DNA of 64,000 bases from Fuerstiella sp. (lineage in GTDB: Bacteria > Planctomycetota > Planctomycetia > Planctomycetales > Planctomycetaceae). The stretch covers positions 1 through 64,000 of the forward strand of contig JALHMY010000015.1 of NCBI GenBank assembly GCA_022843805.1, written 5' to 3'. Both the position numbers and the translations under genes were made by a program. Below are positions 27,348 through 37,154 of this stretch, one piece after another. The notes beneath the pieces are model-generated. The model worked only from the letters and a program-made list of their open reading frames with translations. It was not told where the DNA came from and did no database searches. Within the stretch, counting starts at the first letter, position 1. Each line of letters starts with the position of its first letter.

Positions 27348-28784
27348 TCAGGCCAGAATTCCCTGAACCACTTGTCCGTGGACGTCGGTCAGTCGATAGT
27401 CCCGTCCCTGCGATCGAAATGTCAGACGGGTATGATCAAAACCCAGCAGATGCAGCAGGGTGGCATTCAGATCGTGAACATGGACCGGATTCTCGGTCAC
27501 ATTAAATCCCAGTTCATCTGTCTGACCATATGTCAGGCCCGCCTTAACGCCTCCACCCGCCAGCCACATACTGAAACAGCGGTTGTGGTGATCTCGTCCG
27601 TCATTGCCGCCCTGAACCATCGGGGTTCTGCCAAATTCGCCTCCCCAGACCACAATGGTGTCATTCAGCAGACCTCGTTCCTTAAGGTCCGCAACAAGGG
27701 CAGCACTGGCACGATCGGTATCCGCGGCGTTTGCTTTGACACCGGCTGTCAGATTTCCATGCTGATCCCATGCTTCATGGAACAGCTGGACAAAGCGAAC
27801 TCCTCGTTCAATGAGTCGGCGAGCAAGCAGGCAGTTTCGAGCGAAACTGGATTCTTTGGGATCCTTCACGCCGTATTTCTCCAGCGAGTCCTTCGACTCA
27901 CTGGCCAGATCCATCAGCTCGGGCGCACTGGTTTGAAGTCGGTAGGCCATTTCATAGCTCTGAATTCTGGCCGCGATTTCAGGATCGCCAGCCGCCTTTA
28001 CGGCCAGACCGTTGAGCCTTTGCAGAGTATCCAGCGACGCTCGCTGACTCTCCGCATCCACACCCGGCGGGTTGGAAAGATACAGTACCGGGTCACCGGC
28101 GCTTCGAAACGGAATGCCCCCATACATTGTTGGAAGAAATCCACTGCCGTAATTACTGGCGCCACCGCTGGTGCCTTTTGCACTGGTCAGCACGACGAAT
28201 CCGGGCAGATCCGCGGACTCGCTTCCCAGTCCATACAGCGTCCATGCGCCGATGCTCGGACGACCAAACTGCTGAGAACCGGTATTCATCATGATTTGTG
28301 CGGGCGCATGATTGACGGCATCGGTTTGCAGCGTTCGAATCAGGCACAGTTCGTCGGCAATGGCTGCTGTGTGCGGCAAAACTTCGCTCAGTTCCATCCC
28401 ACACTGGCCATGGCGTTCGTATTTGAACTTTGGACCCAGAAGCGCGGAATTGGGATTGATGAAGGCGGCTCGATAGCCCTTCAGCAATTCGGCGGGAGGC
28501 AGCTGTCCATCCCTTTTCGTCAGTTCCGGCTTGTTGTCAAACAGTTCCAGATGACTGGGAGCGCCGGCCTGGAAAATATAGATGACGCGTTTGGCTTTGG
28601 GTGCAAAATGGGGTTGTCTGGGGGCAAGCGGATTTGCATCGGGACTACTGACCGCGGCAGCCTGATCAGAGTTCATCAGGGTGCTGGCGGCAATCGATCC
28701 AAGACCAATGCCACAGTCGCGGAGAAACCAGCGTCGTCGCAGGACCTGAGCATACGATTCGCGAATATCGTGAATGAGATTCAT
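27348..28784 (-). CDS. DUF1501 protein, Tat-exported
   Basis: A 478-residue DUF1501 protein with a sulfatase/alkaline-phosphatase-like fold. A twin-arginine-type signal ([20 protein letters not shown]) is preceded by about ten residues. Conserved blocks are [20 protein letters not shown] near residue 65, the [20 protein letters not shown] segment, and the C-terminal [20 protein letters not shown] with HN following, whose acidic and histidine residues could bind metal. I start at 28784 ([10 protein letters not shown]); 42 more in-frame codons upstream would overlap the preceding gene and lack conservation. The upstream neighbour is a PSD1 protein, the usual partner, 100 bases away. The DUF1592 gene begins 53 bases downstream. 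Reaction unknown; periplasmic. Confidence 0.85.
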   Translation of the reverse strand: MNLIHDIRESYAQVLRRRWFLRDCGIGLGSIAASTLMNSDQAAAVSSPDANPLAPRQPHFAPKAKRVIYIFQAGAPSHLELFDNKPELTKRDGQLPPAELLKGYRAAFINPNSALLGPKFKYERHGQCGMELSEVLPHTAAIADELCLIRTLQTDAVNHAPAQIMMNTGSQQFGRPSIGAWTLYGLGSESADLPGFVVLTSAKGTSGGASNYGSGFLPTMYGGIPFRSAGDPVLYLSNPPGVDAESQRASLDTLQRLNGLAVKAAGDPEIAARIQSYEMAYRLQTSAPELMDLASESKDSLEKYGVKDPKESSFARNCLLARRLIERGVRFVQLFHEAWDQHGNLTAGVKANAADTDRASAALVADLKERGLLNDTIVVWGGEFGRTPMVQGGNDGRDHHNRCFSMWLAGGGVKAGLTYGQTDELGFNVTENPVHVHDLNATLLHLLGFDHTRLTFRSQGRDYRLTDVHGQVVQGILA

Positions 28785-28884
28785 AAGTTTCTCTGCAGCA
28801 TCTGATGATAAAGTTTTGCGGATGACAGATCCGCAGTTGGCTGAGTTTTCACTTTTCAGTGTTACTGAAGTGTTTGAGTATCGT

Positions 28885-31800
28885 TCAATTTTTTGACAGT
28901 GTTTCGTCAAGGTTCAGCAGGACGCGCGCCACGAGTGTCCATGCGGCAGCATCCTGAGGTGTTGTTCCGGCCGGAAGTTCAGGCAGTTTGGCGGCGTCAC
29001 CCGTTGAAATTTCCCGGGCATTCAGCCACCCATCCGCGATTCGTTCACGACGCGACTTCAGCAGAGCCAGAACTTCCTCGCGTTCCTGATCGTCCGGATG
29101 CCGGGACATACACAGCAGGAATGCATAGTCTGCCCGGGAGGAATCACTGTCGCCGGCTTCTCTGAGAATTCGCAGTGCAAGAGCGCGTGCGGCTTCCACA
29201 AAGATTGTTTCGTTGAGTGCCGTCAGGGCGGCGAGGGGTGTATTTGAGCGAACTCGCCGCACGCACGAAAAGTCCCCGTTCGGTGCATCAAAACTGGTCA
29301 TCACCGGGTCCGGCATCGATCGTTTTCGAAATCCGTACACAGTGCGGCAATATCGATCTGAGCCCTCTGCCGGTTTCCAGTACGAAGGATATACGTAGTT
29401 ATAGTCGAGCACATTCTGGGGTACTGGCGGGATTACACCGGGACCACCTTTTCTTTCCGACAGGAGTCCGGACACTGATAGCGCAATATCGCGAATAACT
29501 TCGGCTTCCGCACGAAATCGCGGACCTCGTGCAAGCAGGCGATTTCGAGGATCTCGTTCAAGCATTTCTGGTGAGGCCTGAGACGACTGCCTCCAGACCG
29601 CACTTGTGACGATCGTTCGAATCAGATGTTTCTGGCTCCAGCCGTGTTCCATAAAATCGACAGACAGCCAGTCCAGCAGTTCCCGATACTCCGGCACGGG
29701 GGCACGAGTTCCAAAGTCCTCGGGAGTCTCGACCAGACCTTCCCCAAAGATTGCCTGCCATACTCGATTGACAGCAACACGGGCCGTCAGTGGTGACTTG
29801 CGGTCTGCCAGCCATCGAGCAAATCCGAGCCGATCGCGTGAGGCATCTGCGGGAAAATTATGAAACGCTGCAGGTGTGTGCGGTTCAATCGGCTGACGTG
29901 GCTGATCCCAGTTTCCACGGTCCAGAAGTGACGTTGTTCGTGCGTATCGGGCAGGGCGTTCGGAAAGGTGAAGGATCGAAGTGACGGCTGTCGGCCAGGA
30001 CTTCCAGAGTTCATCGATCTGATCATTGATCGCTTTAAACTCCGGCACAGTGCGACACCAGCCATTGAAGACCGCAGTCTGTTGTACGTCGGAACGCTCA
30101 GCCGCAGGTTTCTGAATTGCCAGTGTTATCGCATGATCTACCGGCGGAGCCGACGGCTGCGGATGAGTTGTCAGGCTGAATCGGCAGCAGCCCAGCATGT
30201 CGGTCATCCGCATGGCAATTTTAAGTTCGGTGCCTTCCGGAGCATCCAGTGGCTGCTCAAACTGAATGACTGCGACTGACGGCTGATTGCGCCGTCCAAT
30301 ACCCCGATCTGAAACCCAGGTTGTGTCGTCTGATCCGTCAATCAGGAACGAAACCGGTCCCGTGGCTTTCTTTCCATCGGGCTGCTTGTTTTCGGGCGAT
30401 GAGAAATCGGCGGAGGCACTGACCAGCTTCACTTTCTGCCATTCACTGCTGCCGGGCGCCTTCGTAAAGACTTCCAGTTCACTGATTCCCCAGGTGCCTG
30501 TGGAACTTCGACCTGGGCCCCGATGCGGCAGATCACCATGATTAAGCGCTTCCAGCTGCAGGCCCGTGATGCCTTTCAGATCGGGGGCTGAGATCATGAA
30601 AACGTCGGCACTGGTATGCCCCAGCATGATGATCGACTTGTCCGCTTCCTGAACGGGATGGTTCAGACCGCTGATACTGCCAAGTTCGGTTGTTACGACC
30701 GGAACCCACGGTGGCAGCTGTGACGTCAGAGCTGCTTCCCACTGTGACTGTTCCTGCAGCCATTGGGGACGCTGTTCCTTCATCTGACCTTCAAGTGCAC
30801 TCATGCGATTTCGAAGGTCCTGTAGTGTTTGCTGCTGCTCTTTCGAGTAAACCCATGATCGGGCTTCCCAGGAGTTGTTCAGAAAGGCGAACATCCCGTA
30901 ATACTCAGTATGAGAGACAGGGTCAAACTTATGAGAATGACACTGTGCGCACTGAGTTGACAGTCCCAGGACTCCTTTGCCAATACAGTCAATTCGATCA
31001 AACATTTCCACCATGCGAAACTGCTCGGCCACGATGGCACCCTCTTCGTTGATCATGCTGTTTCGCAGAAATCCTGTGGCGATGATCTGGTCCTGTGTGG
31101 CGCCGGGCAGCAGGTCTCCCGCAATTTGTTCAATCAGAAACTGGTCATACGGCATATCCTGGTCGATCGCATTGATGACCCAGTCTCTCCATGCCCATTG
31201 TTCCCGCTGCAGGTCCTTTTCGTAGCCATTCGTGTCGCTGTAGCGAGCAACATCCAGCCAGTGTCTTGCCCATTTTTCGGCATATTGTCGACTTTGAAGC
31301 AGTTTATCAGCAGTCGCCTCAAGTCCCTGGGTTTCAAAATCTGCCAGCTGTTGTGGAGTAGGTGGCAGGCCGATCAGGTCAAGATACAGTCGGCGACACA
31401 GTGCGGACGATGATGCAGATGCCGATATTGCCAGCCCGTCTTCCTGTAATCGGCTTGAAACAATGGAATCAACCGGATGTGCGGAATGCCCGGCAGGAAG
31501 GCTGATTTTCTGTGGAGCTGTGAAGGCCCAGTGCGATTCAAACTGAGCACCCTGGGCAATCCATTGTTTGAGTGTTTCGATTTGTGCCTCGGAAAGTGGA
31601 TTCTTCGTCGACGGAGGAGGCATCAGGGTATCCTGATCGGAGGATATGATGCGGCGAATCAGTTCGCTTTGTTCCGGATGTTCCGGCACGATTGCTCGTT
31701 CGCCCGACTCACCTCCGCGAAGTGCATCTTCTGCGGTATCGAGTCGCAGTCCGCCTTTGCGAGCATCCTGGTCGACGCCATGACACTGGCTGCAGTGTTC

Positions 31801-31923
31801 GGCCAGAATGGGCTGAACCTGCCGGGCAAAGTCAATTTGCTTTTCACCAGCCGTTGCCTGAGCTGATGATTTTGCAGCGATCAACAGTAAGCACAGTAGG
31901 AATTGCTGGCGGCGGGAGGGCAT
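28885..31923 (-). CDS. PSD1 protein with an inserted discoidin-like domain
   Basis: A 1012-residue exported protein with c-type cytochrome (PSCyt1), DUF1549 and DUF1553 domains. The heme motif CSQCH lies near residue 42, followed by the typical GGLRLDT and [15 protein letters not shown]1549 covers about 140-340 ([55 protein letters not shown] with a second Cys motif). A segment of about 190 residues, roughly 420-610, resembles a galactose-binding or discoidin beta-sandwich ([35 protein letters not shown]). DUF1553 follows to the C-terminus ([20 protein letters not shown]). I start at 31923; a start at 31956 would lie only about seven bases from a TATAAT box. First gene of a likely four-gene operon. 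Confidence 0.85.
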   Translation of the reverse strand: MPSRRQQFLLCLLLIAAKSSAQATAGEKQIDFARQVQPILAEHCSQCHGVDQDARKGGLRLDTAEDALRGGESGERAIVPEHPEQSELIRRIISSDQDTLMPPPSTKNPLSEAQIETLKQWIAQGAQFESHWAFTAPQKISLPAGHSAHPVDSIVSSRLQEDGLAISASASSSALCRRLYLDLIGLPPTPQQLADFETQGLEATADKLLQSRQYAEKWARHWLDVARYSDTNGYEKDLQREQWAWRDWVINAIDQDMPYDQFLIEQIAGDLLPGATQDQIIATGFLRNSMINEEGAIVAEQFRMVEMFDRIDCIGKGVLGLSTQCAQCHSHKFDPVSHTEYYGMFAFLNNSWEARSWVYSKEQQQTLQDLRNRMSALEGQMKEQRPQWLQEQSQWEAALTSQLPPWVPVVTTELGSISGLNHPVQEADKSIIMLGHTSADVFMISAPDLKGITGLQLEALNHGDLPHRGPGRSSTGTWGISELEVFTKAPGSSEWQKVKLVSASADFSSPENKQPDGKKATGPVSFLIDGSDDTTWVSDRGIGRRNQPSVAVIQFEQPLDAPEGTELKIAMRMTDMLGCCRFSLTTHPQPSAPPVDHAITLAIQKPAAERSDVQQTAVFNGWCRTVPEFKAINDQIDELWKSWPTAVTSILHLSERPARYARTTSLLDRGNWDQPRQPIEPHTPAAFHNFPADASRDRLGFARWLADRKSPLTARVAVNRVWQAIFGEGLVETPEDFGTRAPVPEYRELLDWLSVDFMEHGWSQKHLIRTIVTSAVWRQSSQASPEMLERDPRNRLLARGPRFRAEAEVIRDIALSVSGLLSERKGGPGVIPPVPQNVLDYNYVYPSYWKPAEGSDRYCRTVYGFRKRSMPDPVMTSFDAPNGDFSCVRRVRSNTPLAALTALNETIFVEAARALALRILREAGDSDSSRADYAFLLCMSRHPDDQEREEVLALLKSRRERIADGWLNAREISTGDAAKLPELPAGTTPQDAAAWTLVARVLLNLDETLSKN

Positions 31924-31963
31924 CGGACGACTCGCAGGAAATGATGAGAGATGCATCTATACT

Positions 31964-31990
31964 ATTATATAAGTTCGGCAGGAGCTCCAA
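31964..31990 (-). promoter_or_regulatory. Candidate sigma-70-type promoter of the PSD1 operon
   Basis: On the minus strand TTGGAG (31990-31985) is followed after 15 bases by a perfect TATAAT (31969-31964). The surrounding CTTATATAATAGTATAG is far more AT-rich than its neighbourhood. A transcript would begin near 31957, which argues for translation from the ATG at 31923 rather than 31956. The -35 match and the spacing are suboptimal. Confidence 0.45.
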
Positions 31991-32170
31991 TTTTAGCCCG
32001 AGGGGATACCTCAAAACAGGTGTTACCAGAAAACTTTCTGCTCAAAGCAAAACTTAAGAAAGTGGCCGACAAGGAGAGACGCAGGAGGTACCCCAATCGG
32101 CCAATGCCAGAGTTTCGCAGCGTCGGCTTCAAATTTCTCCCAACTTCGTTGGAAGACGAGGTGTAAAAAA

Positions 32171-32910
32171 CCTCCCCTCCCGCGCAGCGAAGCGAAGTGG
32201 GAGGGGTCGGCCGTCAGGCCGGGGGAGGGCTCGCCGCGAGTTGCACAGAACGCCGCCCCAATAACACGCTCGCCCCGCCGTTCACCGGGCCCCCTCCCGA
32301 TCTTGCTTCGCTCGCTCGACCTCCCCCAGCTTCGCTGGGGGAGGAGGTTTTATAACCTCCCCTCCCGCGCAGCGAAGCGGAGTGGGAGGGGTCGGCCGTC
32401 AGGCCGGGGGAGGGCCCGCTGCGTGTTGCACTCAACGCCGCCCCAATAACACGCTCGCCCCGCCGTTCACCGGGCCCCCTCCCGATCTTGCTTCGCTCGC
32501 TCGACCTCCCCCAGCTTCGCTGGGGGAGGAGGTTTTATAACCTTCCCTCCCGCGCAGCGCAGCGAAGTGGGAGGGGTCGGCCGTCAGGCCGGGGGAGGGC
32601 TCGCCGCGAGTTGCACAGAACGCCGCCCCAATAACACGCTCGCCCCGCCGTCCACCGGGCCCCCTCCCGAGCTTGCTTCGCTCGCTCGACCTCCCCCAAC
32701 TTCGTTGGGGGAGGAGGTTTTATAACCTCCCCTCCCGCGCAGCGCAGCGGAGTGGGAGGGGTCGGCCGTCAGGCCGGGGGAGGGCTCGCCGCGAGTTGCA
32801 CAGAACGCCGCCCCAATAACACGCTCGCCCCGCCGTTCACCGGCCCCCTCCCGAGCTTGCTGCCGCTCGCTCGACCTCCCCCAGCTTCGCTGGGGGAGGA
32901 GGTTTTATAA
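32171..32910. repeat. Tandem array of four 185-bp GC-rich repeats
   Basis: Four head-to-tail units of exactly 185 bases start at 32171, 32356, 32541 and 32726; the TTTATAA at each junction recurs with the same period. Each unit has a hairpin from ACCTCCCCCAGC and GCTGGGGGAGG, a CCCTCCC/GGGAGGG pair around GCGCAGCGAAGC, and a CGGCCGTCAGGCCG palindrome. A related single copy lies at 1-168. Minus-strand open frames of about 70 residues across the array are translations of the repeat, not genes. The array fills most of the roughly one-kilobase gap between two same-strand catabolic pairs and should be a barrier to transcription. Confidence 0.92.
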
Positions 32911-32971
32911 AACCCTCCCCTAGCAAACTTGTCGCCAATCCCCAGGATTTGCCTTGAGGAGCGGAGGACTT

Positions 32972-34438
32972 TCAAAGTAGTTCGCGAATCACTCGTCCCT
33001 CAACAAATGTGAGTCGCTCATTGCGTCCCAGATGAGGGTAGGTCAGCTGGTGCTGATCGAGGCCCAGTTGGTGCAGAATGGTTGTGTGCAGATCGCGGAA
33101 GTGACAGGGCTGTTCGATTGCACGCAGTCCAATGTCGTCCGTTGCACCAACAACCTGACCGCCTCGGATTCCTCCGCCCGCCAGCCACATTGTGAATCCC
33201 AGATTGTGGTGATCACGTCCTCGCCCCGCCTGGGCCTCCGGCGATCGACCAAATTCCCCGCCCCAGACGACAAGTGTATCGTCGAGCAGACCGCGGCGTT
33301 TGAGATCTGTCAGAAGGCCGGCAACCGGCTTGTCTGTTTCGGCTGCTTTCCGAAGATGATTCTCTTCAATATCCTGATGAGCATCCCATTGCATGTTGCC
33401 CGGGCCACCTCCGGAGACCACGCATATAAATCGTACTCCCCGTTCCACGAGTCGGCGAGCCAGCAGGCAGCGCCGCCCATAGTCTTCTGTCGGTTTTTCA
33501 GTTGCTCCATAGAGCTCCTGAGTTTCTCTCGTTTCCTGTGAAAGATCCAGCGCTTCGGGTGCCTGCATCTGCATGCGAAATGCCAGATCATACGAACTGA
33601 TTCGTGCGGCAAATTCATCCTGCACATGATCCGGTGCAGCTCTGTTGAGATCCTGAATCAGCCCCAGCGTTTTCTGCCGCTGGCTGATGGAGACACCTGC
33701 CGGAAGATTCAGATTGAGTACGGGTTGTGTGCCAGGACGAAACATGGTTGGCTGATAAGTCGCCGGAAGGAAGCCGTGCATGTACATCGGCTGACCGGCT
33801 TCCAGAGCACCCAGAGGGTCCGGCATTACAACGTAGGCTGGAAGAGAAGAACTTTCTGATCCCAGACCATACAAGACCCACGATCCAATGCTCGGGAATC
33901 CGGGATTCAGCCGTCCGGAGAAAAGTTCGTACTGTGCGGCTGAATGGACCACCATGTCTCCATACATGGATCGAATCACGGCGATGTCGTCAATGCATTT
34001 GGCCGTATGGGGAAACAGATCCGAGACCTCGGTGCCGGACTGTCCGTGTTTGCGAAAACGTCGCTGACTTCCCAGAAGACGGGCATCTGTTTCCACAAAC
34101 TGATAGCGGGCTTCACCGAATTCCGCCGGACGTTTCTGCCCGTGCAAGCGGTTGAGCAGGGGCTTGGGGTCAAAAGTCTCCAGATGGCTGGGGCCGCCTG
34201 CCATGAACAGAAAAATAACCGATTTGGCTCGAGCCTGTGAATGGGCGGGCAGGGGGGACAGTGAAGCTCGTCCCTCTGCCCGAACATCATCGCTCGCCAG
34301 CATGGTATTCAGTGCCAGACCACCGAATCCACAGCAGGCATCCTGCAACATGCGACGCCGCGATGCCCTGTGCGCTGGCCTGTACTCAGGTTCGTGATGA
34401 TGCATGGGTTCGTATTGATACACAGTGTCACGGGACAT
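32972..34438 (-). CDS. DUF1501 protein, Tat-exported
   Basis: A 488-residue DUF1501 protein paired with the PSD1 gene just upstream. The signal RASRRRMLQDACCGFGG is preceded by a His-rich stretch (EPMHHHEPEYRPAHR). Conserved blocks are AKSVIFLFMAGGPSHLETFD, SGTEVSDLFPHTAKCIDDIA, ERGVRFICVVSGGGPGNMQW and [20 protein letters not shown] with HN following. The start is uncertain: the ATG at 34438 overlaps the end of the upstream gene by 11 bases, which suggests translational coupling, whereas the ATG at 34405 avoids the overlap; longer starts are unlikely. The role is presumed periplasmic, in the same pathway as the partner. The 185-bp repeat array begins about 60 bases downstream. Confidence 0.83.
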   Translation of the reverse strand: MSRDTVYQYEPMHHHEPEYRPAHRASRRRMLQDACCGFGGLALNTMLASDDVRAEGRASLSPLPAHSQARAKSVIFLFMAGGPSHLETFDPKPLLNRLHGQKRPAEFGEARYQFVETDARLLGSQRRFRKHGQSGTEVSDLFPHTAKCIDDIAVIRSMYGDMVVHSAAQYELFSGRLNPGFPSIGSWVLYGLGSESSSLPAYVVMPDPLGALEAGQPMYMHGFLPATYQPTMFRPGTQPVLNLNLPAGVSISQRQKTLGLIQDLNRAAPDHVQDEFAARISSYDLAFRMQMQAPEALDLSQETRETQELYGATEKPTEDYGRRCLLARRLVERGVRFICVVSGGGPGNMQWDAHQDIEENHLRKAAETDKPVAGLLTDLKRRGLLDDTLVVWGGEFGRSPEAQAGRGRDHHNLGFTMWLAGGGIRGGQVVGATDDIGLRAIEQPCHFRDLHTTILHQLGLDQHQLTYPHLGRNERLTFVEGRVIRELL

Positions 34439-36878
34439 AGACGAACTCATTGAGGTTAAAGAGTGCCAGGGCAAATTCTTCCAGTGGCTGGTCATCAAGG
34501 AACTGAACCGAGAACTCATATTCCTTTGGATGTGGCTGTCGGCCGATCGCATGCAGGAACGCTGAGCGAATCAGAGCATCCTGGTCATTGCCACATTCCC
34601 GCCGACATCGATCCGCAAACGATCGAGCCAGATCATTGGAAAGTGTGCCGTTCAGCAGTTCAAGTGCCTGCGGTGCATGAGTGCTGGCGTCGCGTCGGTC
34701 GCAGCTGGTCAGCAATGCTGGAGCGTCAAATATTTCCAGAAACGGCAGTCTCAGGTTTCGTTTGGCGATCAGATAAATTGAACGCCGATCATGATCTCGA
34801 GTATCCGGGGACACCTGCCATTGCGAAGGTTTATAAAGAAGCCGGACCAGAGACTCGTCGACCGGAGGCATCACACTGGGGCCTCCCAGCTTTACCTCCA
34901 GACGGCCTGAGACGAACAGCATGCTGTCTCGCAGTTCCTCCGCCGTCAAACGCCGGCGCGGCATGTGCCAGAGAAGCCGATTCTGAGGATCCGACGTCTG
35001 CGCGTCGGCGGCCCATGGTGATGTATGAGACTGACGATAAGTGCTGCTGAGCACAATCAGTCGGTGCAGAGGCTTGAGTTTCCAGTCGCCCAGCACGAAC
35101 TCAGACGTGAGCCAGTCGAGCAGTTCCGGATGGTCGGGCCGTTCTCCTCGTGTGCCAAAATCATTGGAAGTGCGAACGATTCCGTGGCCAAAATGCTGCT
35201 GCCAGACACGATTGACGATGACTCGGGCCGTCAGGGGGTTCTGTTCCGAAACCAGCCATTCAGCAAGCCGGGTGCGAGGGTTGGCGATATCGGCCGGAAG
35301 TTCAGGTGCTTCATCTTTCGTGAGAATCTCGGGCGGGCGAGGCCCGACAGCATCACCTTTATTCTCCCAGACCCCTCGTTTTAAGACATGGATGGCCGTT
35401 CTGTTTTCATGGTCATTACGGATCCCCGGGATGGACGGCAGAGTGGGGGGGAATTGCGTTTCGAGATCTTCCGCCCGTTTCTCAAGAAGGCGTTTTTCTT
35501 CTCCGGTCGCAACTTTTGCCGCGTTGCGCAGAGAGGTTTGCTTTGCTCGAAGTTGCGAGGTCTCGGTGTTCCATTTCGCTGTTTCTTCCGGAGAGGCAAG
35601 CCGAATCGTGTTTTCTTCCGTTGCCGCCAGATAGGCCTGAAAGCGGTAATAGTCCTTTTGAAGTATGGGTTCCAGCTTGTGATCATGGCAGCGCGCACAG
35701 CCGATGCTTAGCGCCAGAAATGCGCTGCCAATGATGTCTGTGCGTTCGGTCAGAACCTCATTGCGGCTCAAAGCAATGTCCGGGTTCCCCGCATTTCGAC
35801 GCACCGGACCCAGTCGATGAAACACCGAAGCGATCTGCAAGTCGTGATTATCCGGATCCAGTTCGTCACCAGCAATCTGTTCGGTAATAAACTGCTTAAA
35901 TGACTTGTCGGTGGCGAAGGAACTGATCACGTAATCCCGGAATCGCCATGCATCCGGAAGGTGACCATCATATTCGTAACCTTCCGTTTCGGCGTATCGA
36001 ATCACATCCAGCCAGTGCTGAGCCTGACGTTCTCCGTAATGCGGATTCTCAAGCAAACGATCGGCAACGGTTTCAAAGGCTGTCGCGGATCCGTCATTGA
36101 GAAACGTGCGGATCTCAGCGGGAGTCGGTGGCAGACCGGTCAGATCAAAGGTCACCCGTCGAATCCAGTCGCTGCGACTGATTGAAGGTGCGGGCGACCA
36201 GCCCTGTTTTTGAAGACGATCTGTAATAAATGCGTCAATTGGGTTCAGGAGCCCAGTCGAATTACTGATCGCCGGAGGCACCGGACGGACGACAGGTTGA
36301 AAGGCCCAGTGCTGACGAGCTTCTGCGGATGGTCGTCGGTCAGGTTCGACAGACCGAGGATCTTCCGCACCGTCTTTGATCCAGCGTTCGAAATCGGCGA
36401 TTATCTGGGGAGGCAGACGGTCACTGTCGGGCGGCATTGCCAGGCCGTTTTCATGTCGCAGAACCTGAAGGAGCAGGCTTTGCTCAGGTTTTCCTTCAAC
36501 AACGATCGGTCCGCTGTCGCCGCCCCGGTGTATGCCAGGACGGGAATCCAGCCGCAATCCTCCCTGAACGCTGGCTGCTTCGGCGGAGTGACACTGGTAG
36601 CAATTTGCTCTTAAAACCGGTTCAACTCTGTTTTGGAAGTGGTCAACTGCCGCAGCTGTCTGAATCTCTGCCGGTGTTTCCTGGGAGTTGATGGAGCCGG
36701 CAGTGACCGTGGTTACTGCAATCAATTGCGTCATGGTGATCAGCAGCGGAAACCAGGCGGCAGCAGGATTGACAAATATCCACCGATCAGGATTGTAGAA
36801 TGGGAAGGCCGCTTGCTTCTGCCCGCCACGGGTTCTGTGTGTTCGGAGAGAGAATTTCAGTTTCACAACGGCTGCCAC
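34428..36878 (-). CDS. PSD1 protein (cytochrome c, DUF1549, DUF1553), compact form
   Basis: An 816-residue member of the PSD1 family without a large inserted domain. The heme motif CYQCH near residue 93 is followed by GGLRLDSRPGIHRGG and LAMPPDSDRLPPQ. DUF1549 spans about 210-420 (FDLTGLPPTPAEIRTF, AQHWLDVIRYAETEGYEYDG, CARCHDHKLEPILQKDYYR). A short Lys/Arg/Glu-rich coiled region follows near 430-480. DUF1553 covers about 540-810 (RVIVNRVWQQHFGHGIVRTSNDFG, LLWHMPRRRLTAEELRDSM). The N-terminus up to residue 60 is unusually long and basic before the signal-like core FPLLITMTQLIAVTTVTAGS, so the true start may lie inside it, for example at the ATG at 36734. The DUF1501 partner overlaps its stop codon. 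Confidence 0.82.
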   Translation of the reverse strand: MAAVVKLKFSLRTHRTRGGQKQAAFPFYNPDRWIFVNPAAAWFPLLITMTQLIAVTTVTAGSINSQETPAEIQTAAAVDHFQNRVEPVLRANCYQCHSAEAASVQGGLRLDSRPGIHRGGDSGPIVVEGKPEQSLLLQVLRHENGLAMPPDSDRLPPQIIADFERWIKDGAEDPRSVEPDRRPSAEARQHWAFQPVVRPVPPAISNSTGLLNPIDAFITDRLQKQGWSPAPSISRSDWIRRVTFDLTGLPPTPAEIRTFLNDGSATAFETVADRLLENPHYGERQAQHWLDVIRYAETEGYEYDGHLPDAWRFRDYVISSFATDKSFKQFITEQIAGDELDPDNHDLQIASVFHRLGPVRRNAGNPDIALSRNEVLTERTDIIGSAFLALSIGCARCHDHKLEPILQKDYYRFQAYLAATEENTIRLASPEETAKWNTETSQLRAKQTSLRNAAKVATGEEKRLLEKRAEDLETQFPPTLPSIPGIRNDHENRTAIHVLKRGVWENKGDAVGPRPPEILTKDEAPELPADIANPRTRLAEWLVSEQNPLTARVIVNRVWQQHFGHGIVRTSNDFGTRGERPDHPELLDWLTSEFVLGDWKLKPLHRLIVLSSTYRQSHTSPWAADAQTSDPQNRLLWHMPRRRLTAEELRDSMLFVSGRLEVKLGGPSVMPPVDESLVRLLYKPSQWQVSPDTRDHDRRSIYLIAKRNLRLPFLEIFDAPALLTSCDRRDASTHAPQALELLNGTLSNDLARSFADRCRRECGNDQDALIRSAFLHAIGRQPHPKEYEFSVQFLDDQPLEEFALALFNLNEFVYVP

Positions 36879-37154
36879 CTGAGAATCTCCCCAGGAAATC
36901 CAAAGTATTTTGCTGGAAACTCCGTCGAATCAACTCTGTTATGTTTCGCCCTGTTTCCGAATGTACCGACTTTACAGGTAAGAAAACCTGCCGTGGATGA
37001 TACCAGCGGCTAAGACGATAAACGAACGTCTTTTGCAATCGCGTTGGACATTTGCTCAGGGTTACACCAAAATGCGGGGCTCTGGTACCAGCGCGTTCAA
37101 ATGTTGTTCTGCTTTCTTTAATTGATGAAATGAATCACAGGAGCCTACGCAGGC

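Noticed and set aside
27372-28805. Plus-strand 477-codon open frame
   Set aside because: Antisense to the DUF1501 gene, which has full family motifs; the shadow frame has none.
32214-32975. Minus-strand open frames of 68-73 codons with a repeated peptide (KTSSPSEAGGGRAS...)
   Set aside because: They are translations of the 185-bp tandem repeat, with no ribosome-binding site and no independent conservation.
31957-32975. The four-unit array as a possible CRISPR
   Set aside because: The 185-bp units are contiguous with no unique spacers, and no cas genes are present.
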